Shown here: positions 1-5,403 of the stretch, in pieces
Numbering within the stretch: the first letter of the stretch is position 1
Layout of the letters: each line of letters starts with the position of its first letter
NCBI GenBank assembly: GCA_900752305.1
Contig: CAADUV010000050.1
Location: 1-12,276 of the forward strand
Length of the DNA stretch: 12,276 nt
Reading direction: 5' to 3'
DNA from: an uncultured Oscillospiraceae bacterium
Lineage (GTDB): Bacteria; Bacillota; Clostridia; Oscillospirales; Oscillospiraceae
Translations under genes and position numbers: made by a program
Notes under the pieces: generated by a model
The model's database searches: none
Seen by the model: only the letters and a program-made list of their open reading frames with translations
Told to the model about the DNA's origin: nothing

Positions 1-264
1 CCCCGCCGGGCGGGCCCGCCCCCGGGTCCCCTTAGGGAAGAGATCCCGCGCGGCGCAGATGCCGCCCCCGCCGTTGTTGCCGGTGCCGCAGAAGACCGCG
101 GCCCAGGGCAGCTCGCCTTCCTCCGCCTCGGTCTCCAGGTACTGCAGGGCCACGTCGGTCAGACCGCGGGACGCCCGCTCCATAAGCAGCAGACCGGTCT
201 CCAGATCCCCGTTGATGGTGGTCTGATCCAGCCAGTGCAGCTGCTCCGCTGTTCCTGTTCGCAT
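1..264 (-). CDS. nnrE: NAD(P)H-hydrate epimerase (YjeF N-terminal domain), 5' part only
   Basis: The first 88 codons of a gene that leaves the window at base 1. The family epimerises damaged (hydrated) NADH and NADPH so that the partner dehydratase can repair them; in many bacteria a C-terminal dehydratase domain is fused, but that part would lie outside. Recognised from the N-terminal helix with LDQTTI (residues 12-17), LLLMERA (25-31) and the nucleotide-binding loop CGTGNNGGGG (59-68) followed by ICAARDL, which matches the family pattern CGxGNNGGDGxxAARxL. The ATG at 264 is chosen because AAAGGAG lies about 7 bases upstream (274-280) and nothing family-like precedes it. Oddity: the usual Asp of GNNGGDG is Gly (residue 67). 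The last 30 bases at the window edge are extremely GC-rich, and the residues they encode (RGRARPAG) do not resemble the expected beta strand, so an error or frameshift there is possible. The promoter is the divergent one at 306-334. Confidence 0.8.
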   Translation of the reverse strand, partial: MRTGTAEQLHWLDQTTINGDLETGLLLMERASRGLTDVALQYLETEAEEGELPWAAVFCGTGNNGGGGICAARDLFPKGTRGRARPAG

Positions 265-305
265 GGGTTTCCACTCCTTTCGTCGTTGTCGTTGGCTTTG
301 GGTTC

Positions 306-334
306 ATTGTACCAGCTTCTCCGGCAAAATGCAA
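306..334 (-). promoter_or_regulatory. sigma-A-like promoter for nnrE
   Basis: On the minus strand, -35 TTGCAT (329-334) and -10 TACAAT (306-311) are separated by 17 bases, with TG one base before the -10 (extended -10). The initiation point would be near 299, about 35 bases upstream of the nnrE start codon. It diverges from the pheS promoter about 60 bases away. Confidence 0.6.
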
Positions 335-391
335 TTTCTTCCCTGCCAAAATTCATTTCCCTTCGGGCTGTTTGTTTTTTTCATTTCCCTC

Positions 392-420
392 TTGCGCTTT
401 CCCCCTTTTTGTGCTATAAA
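392..420 (+). promoter_or_regulatory. probable promoter of the pheS T-box leader
   Basis: -10 TATAAA (415-420), preceded by TG at 412-413 (extended -10), with a weak -35 TTGCGC (392-397) at 17-base spacing. Initiation near 427 would place the start just ahead of the conserved T-box leader and give a leader of about 300 bases before pheS. Confidence 0.5.
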
Positions 421-433
421 TTTTAAGGTATAG

Positions 434-672
434 GAAAAAGCGAAGAACGGGAAAATGGCGGTTTGGCCTGCCCAAGAGAGTCTCTGTCACCGGCTGAGAG
501 CAGAGATGGCAAGCTGCGTCTGGTTCGCCCGGGAGCTGCCGTGGGGAAAGACACGGCCGGGGTCATCCTCCGTTACTGGGATGGTGAGTGTGCGTGTGGC
601 AGAGACACGCAAATGCGGGTGGTACCGCGGAAGGTGTTCCTTTCGTCCTGTTGTGGGATGGAAGGTTTTTTT
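434..672 (+). promoter_or_regulatory. T-box riboswitch, tRNA-Phe specific, upstream of pheS
   Basis: A transcriptional T-box leader that senses uncharged tRNA-Phe and controls pheST. Stem I: distal helix TCTCTG (481-486) with CAGAGA (501-506), then the specifier TTC at 524-526 (Phe codon), followed by the typical GGGAGCTGC. A stem III-like hairpin pairs 591-597 with 605-611. The T-box core GGTGGTACCGCGG (618-630) is nearly consensus. Its bulge UGGU (620-623) can pair with the ACCA end of a tRNA with discriminator A, as in tRNA-Phe. Antiterminator: 616-619 with 647-650 and 627-634 with 639-646, the latter 8 continuous pairs. The alternative terminator reuses 639-648, so the two structures exclude each other. 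The specifier, bulge base and downstream gene all agree. Confidence 0.93.
639..672 (+). terminator. T-box attenuator terminator
   Basis: A 10-bp stem (639-648 with 656-665, two G-U pairs), loop TGTTGTG, followed by seven T (666-672). The 5' arm is the same segment that forms the 3' side of the antiterminator, so uncharged tRNA-Phe binding should allow read-through into pheS. Confidence 0.9.
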
Positions 673-724
673 ATTGCCTGCGCACAGAACAATATCGATC
701 ATGCTTGAGAGGAGCTTTGTGGTT

Positions 725-1750
725 ATGAAAGAACAACTGGCGAAAATCAGGGCCGCGGCCCTAGAGGCCATCGCTGACAGCAACGCCGCTGCCGCCCTGG
801 ACAGCGTCCGGGTCAAGTACCTGGGCAAGAAAGGCGAACTGACCTCCGTGCTGAAGCAGATGGGCAAGCTGTCTGCCGAGGAACGTCCGGTGATCGGCCA
901 GATCGCCAACGAGGTCCGGGAGACCCTGACCAAGGCCATCGCCGACCAGCAGGCGAAGCTGGCCGAGAAGGCGCTGGAAGCCAAGCTGGCATCTGAAACT
1001 CTGGACGTGTCCATCCCCGGCGTCAAGACCGAGCTGGGTCACCGCCATCCCGTGAACCAGGTCATTGACATGGTGACTGAGATCTTCCTGGGCATGGGCT
1101 TCACCCGGGCAGAAGGCCCCGAAGTGGAGCTGGCAGACTACAACTTCACCCGTCTGAACACCGACGAAGGCCATCCCGCTCGGGAGTGGTCGGACACCTT
1201 CTATCTCAGAGAGGACTCCTCCCTGCTGCTGCGCACCCAGACTTCCCCCATGCAGATCCGCGTCATGGAGAGCCACAAGCCCCCCATCCGCATCGTCGCC
1301 CCCGGCCGTGTGTACCGGAAGGACGAGGCGGACGCCACCCACTCCCCCATGTTCCATCAGATCGAGGGCATGGTGGTGGATAAGGGCGTCACTATGGCCG
1401 ACCTGAAGGGCACCCTGAACGAGGTGGTCAAGAGCCTGTACGGCGAAGACGCCGTCACCCGCTTCCGTCCCCATCACTTCCCCTTCACCGAACCCTCCTG
1501 CGAGGTGGATGTGCAGTGCTTCTCCTGCAAGGGCAAGGGCTGCTCCGTCTGCAAGGGCGAGGGCTGGATCGAGGTGCTGGGCGCCGGTATGATCCACCCC
1601 AAGGTGCTGGAAGGCTGCGGCATCGACACCGAAGTGTACTCCGGCTGGGCCTTTGGCATGGGCGTGGAACGTCTGGCCATGATGCGCTATGGCTTCAACA
1701 ACCTGAAATTGTGCTTCGAGAACGACGTGCGGTTCCTGGAACAGTTCTGA
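725..1750 (+). CDS. pheS: Phenylalanine--tRNA ligase alpha subunit
   Basis: The catalytic subunit of the cytoplasmic alpha2-beta2 enzyme that charges tRNA-Phe; 341 residues, the usual length. The first ~85 residues form the N-terminal coiled-coil tRNA arm (VRVKYLGKKGELT at 28-40). The class II core follows, with HPAREWSDTFY (150-160), motif 2 RVYRKDEADATHSPMFHQIEG (195-215, as two joined segments) and motif 3 GWAFGMGVERLAM (307-319). A Firmicutes-typical cysteine cluster, CFSCKGKGCSVCKGEGW (C265, C268, C273, C276), could bind metal. The ATG at 725 is preferred: it begins a family-like N-terminus and lies 10 bases after GAGAGGAG (707-714). A GTG two codons earlier (719) is in frame and only 4 bases from the same site, so it remains possible. 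The frame is open back to 455, but that part is the T-box RNA. Stops 18 bases before pheT. Confidence 0.97.
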   Translation: MKEQLAKIRAAALEAIADSNAAAALDSVRVKYLGKKGELTSVLKQMGKLSAEERPVIGQIANEVRETLTKAIADQQAKLAEKALEAKLASETLDVSIPGVKTELGHRHPVNQVIDMVTEIFLGMGFTRAEGPEVELADYNFTRLNTDEGHPAREWSDTFYLREDSSLLLRTQTSPMQIRVMESHKPPIRIVAPGRVYRKDEADATHSPMFHQIEGMVVDKGVTMADLKGTLNEVVKSLYGEDAVTRFRPHHFPFTEPSCEVDVQCFSCKGKGCSVCKGEGWIEVLGAGMIHPKVLEGCGIDTEVYSGWAFGMGVERLAMMRYGFNNLKLCFENDVRFLEQF

Positions 1751-1768
1751 TGAGAGGAGTGTAATGGT

Positions 1769-4468
1769 ATGAATCTATCCCGTAAATGGCTGACCGAGTT
1801 TGTAGATGTACCCGTCAGCGCCATCCATGACAAAGCGTTTTCCGAGGCAATGACCCTCTCCGGTTCCAAGGTGGAGACCTTTGAAGATCACGCCGCACAG
1901 TTCAAGAATGTGGTGGTGGGCAAAATCTTGTCCATGGAACACCATCCCGACAGCGACCACATGTGGGTCACCCAGATGGACGTGGGCGAAGAGGAGCCCA
2001 TCCAGATCTGCACCGGCGCCTGGAACATCCACGTGGGCGACCTGGTGCCCGTAGCCAAGCACAAGAGCCTGCTGCCCGGCGGCGTCAAAATCACCAAGGG
2101 CAAGCTCCGTGGCGTGCCCTCCTACGGTATGTTGTGCTCCCTGACCGAGCTGGCATTGGACGAGCGTGATTTCCCCTATGGCGTCATCAAAGCCGCCGCC
2201 ATCCTGGGCGACTATCATGTGCTCAAGGGCGAAAAGCCCTCCCTGCCGGAAGAACTGACCCCCGGTCTGAAGATTTTCGGCAAGGTGGTGGCTGGTCAGG
2301 TGGACTCCATTGAGACTGCCGCTTATAAGACCTATCAGTGCGCCATCAACGTGGGCGACACCGTGCTGGACGTGACCACCGACTGCCAGAACATCCACAC
2401 CGGCGATTTCGTGGCTCTGGATTTGAGCACCAACCGCATCCTGACCCCCAACGACCTCCACGCACAGCCCAAGGAATTTCCCCACTGCATCGACGACGGC
2501 ATCTTCATCCTCAACGAGGACTGCAAGCCCGGCGATGACATCCCCACCCTGCTGGGTCTGGATGACCATGTGGTGGAATTTGAAATCACCCCCAACCGTC
2601 CCGACTGCCTGTCCGTCATCGGTCTGGCCAGAGAAGCGGCCGTCACCTTCGGCAAGCCCCTGAAGCTCCACGACCCGGTGGTGCAGGGCAGCGGCAAGGC
2701 GGTCATCATGGACTACGCTGACGTCATCATCGAAGAAGCCGACCTGTGCCCCCGTTACACCGGTCGTCTGGTGAAGAACGTCAAAATTGGCCCCAGCCCC
2801 GTCTGGATGCGGGAGCGGCTGCGTGCTTCCGGCGTCCGTCCCATCAACAACATCGTGGACATCACCAACTATGTTATGCTGGAGTACGGTCAGCCCATGC
2901 ACTCCTTCGACTTCGCCTGCGTGGAGGGCAACAAGCTCATCGTCCGCCGTGCCCGTCCCGGCGAAACCATCCAGACCCTGGACGGCACCGCCCGCAGTCT
3001 GAACGAATCCATGCTGGTCATCGCTGACGAGAAGAAGCCGGTGGCTGTGGCTGGCGTCATGGGCGGCGCCAACTCTGAGATCACCGACAAGACCGTTGAC
3101 GTGTTCTTCGAATCCGCCAACTTCAACGGCGTCTCCATCCGCAAGACCGCCATGGCTCTGGGCATGCGCACCGAGGCTTCCGGCCGTTACGAGAAGGGTC
3201 TGGATCCCATGAACCCCCTGCCCGCCGTGGAACGTGCCTGCGAGCTGGTGGAGCTGCTGGGCTGCGGCGAAGTGGCAGACGGCGTGCTGGACGTTGTTGC
3301 CAAGGACTTCACCCCCACCCTGGTGAAGCTGGAGCCGGACAAGGTGAACGGTCTGCTGGGCACCGACGTGAGCCGAGAGGAGATGGTCAAGATCTTGACC
3401 GACCTGGGCTTTATCCTCATGGACGATGATATGCTGGTGGTTCCCTCCTGGCGTGGGGACGTGGAGCATTACTCTGACATCGCCGAGGAAGTGGCTCGTT
3501 TTGTGGGCTACAACAACCTGCCCACCACCCTCATGCGGGGCGACACCACCCGCGGCGGTCTGACCGACCGGCAGAAGGCACACAACAAGGTGGTGGACAT
3601 CTGCTGCGGCCTGGGCTACAGCGAAATCCTGACCTACTCCTTCATTGCCCCCGCTTACTATGACAAAATCCGTCTGGCGGAGAATGACCCCCGCCGTATC
3701 AGCGTGAAGATCCTGAACCCCCTGGGCGAGGAGACCTCCATCATGCGCACCACCCCCCTGCCCTCCATGCTGGAGACCCTGGCACGGAACAACAACCACC
3801 GGAACCCCTCCGCCAAGCTCTTTGAGGTGGCGAAGGTCTATCTGCCGATGGAAGGGGAGGATCTGTGCAACGAGACCGAGTTCATCTCCATGGGCGGCTA
3901 CGGCGAAGACCTGGACTTCTTCCGGTTCAAGGGCGACGTGGAGACCCTGTTCGACGCCTTCCGCATCAAGAACGTGAAATTCACCGCCAAGCGGGACAAC
4001 CCCTCCTATCACCCCGGCCGCTGCGCCACCATCTCCATCGACGGCGTGGAAGTGGGTGTCATGGGTCAGCTGCATCCGCTGGTGAACCGCAATTATAATG
4101 TAGAGCAGCCCATGTTCGCTGCCGAAATTCACCTGGACACCCTGCTGGCTGCCCGTCCCCAGGGGATGCACTACAAGGCTCTGCCCAAGTTCCCCGCTGT
4201 GGAACGGGACATCGCTGTGGTCTGCGACCGTAACGTTCCGGTGGCCGACCTGGAGGACTGCATCCGCAAGGCCAGCTGCGGCCTCATCAAGGCGGTGGAA
4301 CTGTTCGACATCTACACCGGCAAGCCCATCCCCGAAGACAAGAAGAGCGTGGCCTTCGCCCTGAAGCTGCGGCATGAGGATCACACCCTCACCGATGCCG
4401 AAGCAGACGGCGATGTGAAGGCCGTCCTGGCCGCTCTGGAACAGGAACTGGGCGCTGTGCTGCGCTGA
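1769..4468 (+). CDS. pheT: Phenylalanine--tRNA ligase beta subunit, with an extra N-terminal OB-like insert
   Basis: The beta subunit of phenylalanyl-tRNA synthetase, responsible for tRNA binding and editing of mischarged Tyr-tRNA-Phe; 899 residues against about 800 in the family. Order: short N-terminus; EMAP/OB tRNA-binding domain about 40-130 (HHPDSDHM at 58-65, GVPSYGMLCS at 115-124); an extra segment about 135-240; B3/B4 editing domain from about 265 (EITPNRPDCLSVIG at 272-285, NNIVDITNYVM at 360-370, AVAGVMGG at 426-433); B5 domain about 515-585; catalytic-like core about 600-795; C-terminal ferredoxin-like anticodon-binding domain about 803-899 (KFPAVERDIAVV at 807-818). Within the extra segment, residues 168-232 resemble the first OB fold, sharing NIHxGDxV (86-93 and 208-215). 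The ATG at 1769 has GAGAGGAG 9 bases upstream; an ATG at 1764 is out of frame. Co-transcribed with pheS under T-box control. Confidence 0.96.
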   Translation: MNLSRKWLTEFVDVPVSAIHDKAFSEAMTLSGSKVETFEDHAAQFKNVVVGKILSMEHHPDSDHMWVTQMDVGEEEPIQICTGAWNIHVGDLVPVAKHKSLLPGGVKITKGKLRGVPSYGMLCSLTELALDERDFPYGVIKAAAILGDYHVLKGEKPSLPEELTPGLKIFGKVVAGQVDSIETAAYKTYQCAINVGDTVLDVTTDCQNIHTGDFVALDLSTNRILTPNDLHAQPKEFPHCIDDGIFILNEDCKPGDDIPTLLGLDDHVVEFEITPNRPDCLSVIGLAREAAVTFGKPLKLHDPVVQGSGKAVIMDYADVIIEEADLCPRYTGRLVKNVKIGPSPVWMRERLRASGVRPINNIVDITNYVMLEYGQPMHSFDFACVEGNKLIVRRARPGETIQTLDGTARSLNESMLVIADEKKPVAVAGVMGGANSEITDKTVDVFFESANFNGVSIRKTAMALGMRTEASGRYEKGLDPMNPLPAVERACELVELLGCGEVADGVLDVVAKDFTPTLVKLEPDKVNGLLGTDVSREEMVKILTDLGFILMDDDMLVVPSWRGDVEHYSDIAEEVARFVGYNNLPTTLMRGDTTRGGLTDRQKAHNKVVDICCGLGYSEILTYSFIAPAYYDKIRLAENDPRRISVKILNPLGEETSIMRTTPLPSMLETLARNNNHRNPSAKLFEVAKVYLPMEGEDLCNETEFISMGGYGEDLDFFRFKGDVETLFDAFRIKNVKFTAKRDNPSYHPGRCATISIDGVEVGVMGQLHPLVNRNYNVEQPMFAAEIHLDTLLAARPQGMHYKALPKFPAVERDIAVVCDRNVPVADLEDCIRKASCGLIKAVELFDIYTGKPIPEDKKSVAFALKLRHEDHTLTDAEADGDVKAVLAALEQELGAVLR

Positions 4469-4497
4469 CGGCAACTGTTCCAAAAGATGCCCCATTT

Positions 4498-4533
4498 CGC
4501 CCGGCAGTTTCTACGCTGCCGGGCGTCTTTTTT
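4498..4533 (+). terminator. Intrinsic terminator of pheST
   Basis: A perfect 10-bp GC-rich stem, CGCCCGGCAG (4498-4507) with CTGCCGGGCG (4516-4525), an 8-base loop, then TCTTTTTT to 4533. It lies 30 bases after the pheT stop codon. Confidence 0.92.
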
Positions 4534-4546
4534 CCCCCTCCCCCTC

Positions 4547-4575
4547 TTTACAAGCCATTCCATTTCAGGTATAAT
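4547..4575 (+). promoter_or_regulatory. sigma-A promoter of ireB
   Basis: -35 TTTACA (4547-4552), 17-base spacer, consensus -10 TATAAT (4570-4575). Initiation near 4582 gives a leader of about 50 bases. It sits directly after the pheST terminator. Confidence 0.88.
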
Positions 4576-4633
4576 CTAAACAAATTAACCCAGTTATCTT
4601 TTTCCCTGTTTTCCGCACCGGAGGTTTTCTAAT

Positions 4634-4879
4634 ATGTCTGATTTAACACGTCGTTTCGATCTCTCGGATATGAAGGAATGGGAGACCCGTGAGATCCTCA
4701 CCGAGGTCTATAACTCGCTGCAGCAGAAAGGGTACAACCCCATCAACCAGATCGTAGGCTATATCCTCTCCGAGGATCCCACCTATATCACCAACTTCAA
4801 TAACGCCCGCACCCTCATCCGTCAGCTGGATCGAGATGAGCTGCTGCAGGAGCTGGTGCGCTATTATCTCAACCTTTGA
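4634..4879 (+). CDS. ireB: IreB family regulatory phosphoprotein (UPF0297/DUF965)
   Basis: A small cytoplasmic protein, 81 residues, slightly shorter than the usual 85-90. In Enterococcus faecalis IreB is a substrate of the PASTA Ser/Thr kinase IreK and lowers cephalosporin resistance; the B. subtilis homologue is YrzL. The family is recognised from [20 protein letters not shown] (32-51), NNARTLIR (56-63) and the C-terminal ELVRYYL. From memory, E. faecalis has two phosphorylated Thr near the N-terminus; here only T5 (LTRRFDL) aligns with that region. The ATG at 4634 has GGAGG (4620-4624) 9 bases upstream. It has its own promoter and terminator. In many Firmicutes this gene sits in an alaS-ireB-ruvX cluster; here it stands alone between pheST and a cell-wall hydrolase unit. 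Family assignment is firm; the kinase partner is not in the window. Confidence 0.95.
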   Translation: MSDLTRRFDLSDMKEWETREILTEVYNSLQQKGYNPINQIVGYILSEDPTYITNFNNARTLIRQLDRDELLQELVRYYLNL

Positions 4880-4927
4880 GAATACGGCTAAATTGTAAAC
4901 TTTCTGTCACTTTTAGCATTTTATACA

Positions 4928-4956
4928 ACGTCCTTCTTGAAAGAAGGACGTTTTTT
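4928..4956 (+). terminator. Intrinsic terminator of ireB
   Basis: ACGTCCTTC (4928-4936) pairs with GAAGGACGT (4943-4951), extendable by T-A pairs to a tiny loop, followed by TTTTTT (4951-4956). It begins about 50 bases after the ireB stop codon. Confidence 0.9.
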
Positions 4957-5010
4957 GTCCCTTTTCACCTAGCTTTTCCCTGCCAATGGAACCATTTCGA
5001 GGGGGTAAGT

Positions 5011-5039
5011 TTGACAAGGAGACAACAATGTGTTACAAT
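5011..5039 (+). promoter_or_regulatory. Near-consensus sigma-A promoter for the 97-aa gene and the wall hydrolase
   Basis: -35 TTGACA (5011-5016, perfect), 17-base spacer, -10 TACAAT (5034-5039, one mismatch), with TG at 5031-5032 (extended -10). This is the strongest-looking promoter in the window. Initiation near 5046 leaves a leader of about 30 bases. Confidence 0.9.
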
Positions 5040-5058
5040 TTGGTTACAACTTATTTGT

Positions 5059-5067
5059 AAGGAGGTG
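5059..5067 (+). promoter_or_regulatory. Ribosome binding site that decides a TTG start
   Basis: AAGGAGGTG is fully complementary to the 16S rRNA tail and lies 7 bases before TTG at 5075. The in-frame ATG at 5030 lies inside the promoter's -35/-10 interval, upstream of the expected transcript start, so it cannot be used from this promoter. Confidence 0.85.
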
Positions 5068-5074
5068 TATCGTA

Positions 5075-5368
5075 TTGGCTGAAGCGAAGAATCTGCCCCT
5101 TGTGTATAAGGGTCATCCCCTGCGCAGAAAGGATAATATCCTGTACTACGGCAGCATGGCGGATAAGTATATCATTATGCTCCAGATCCATGACACCGAG
5201 AAGGTGGATGACTTGAATTTGGCGACCAAGGTCTCTGTGCAGTTACAGCTGACCGATCCGGATCTGAAAAGCCGTGACCGCGTGGTTCGCAAGAGCGAAA
5301 AGAACAGCCTGTACGCTGCAATGGACCTGAGTGCTGTTTGGCTGGACCGGGCCCTGCAAAATCCCTAA
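5075..5368 (+). CDS. Protein of unknown function, 97 residues, co-transcribed with the wall hydrolase
   Basis: I do not recognise this family. It starts at TTG (5075), chosen from the perfect ribosome site 7 bases upstream and from the promoter position. The product is soluble-looking, has no signal peptide or membrane segment, and is mixed alpha/beta: strand-like stretches GSMADKYIIMLQIHD (28-42) and ATKVSVQLQLTD (51-62), then a charged segment DLKSRDRVVRKSEKNSLYAAMD (64-85), probably helical, and a short tail VWLDRALQ. The N-terminal half (VYKGHPLRRKDNILYYG) is basic. Codon use and GC content match the neighbouring genes, so it appears native. The downstream hydrolase gene starts 35 bases after its stop with no terminator between, so the two are probably one transcript and may be functionally linked. 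Whether it acts on the wall, on the kinase pathway or elsewhere cannot be told. Confidence 0.8.
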   Translation: MAEAKNLPLVYKGHPLRRKDNILYYGSMADKYIIMLQIHDTEKVDDLNLATKVSVQLQLTDPDLKSRDRVVRKSEKNSLYAAMDLSAVWLDRALQNP

Positions 5369-5403
5369 CTACCCGATACAGATACAAAGCACGGAGGTTC
5401 CCA

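Noticed and set aside
455..724. A 90-residue N-terminal extension of PheS
   Set aside because: The frame is open, but the sequence is the T-box leader and its terminator; the extension matches nothing in PheS and lacks a ribosome site.
1775..4495. A 906-codon open frame on the minus strand opposite pheT
   Set aside because: It is an antisense shadow of pheT produced by strong third-position G/C bias; the product is His/Val/Gly-rich with no family resemblance, while the plus strand encodes a clear PheT.
5338..5403. An earlier start for the NlpC/P60 protein
   Set aside because: It would overlap the preceding gene and bury the signal peptide behind 22 residues; the ATG at 5404 has a good ribosome site and a proper signal sequence.
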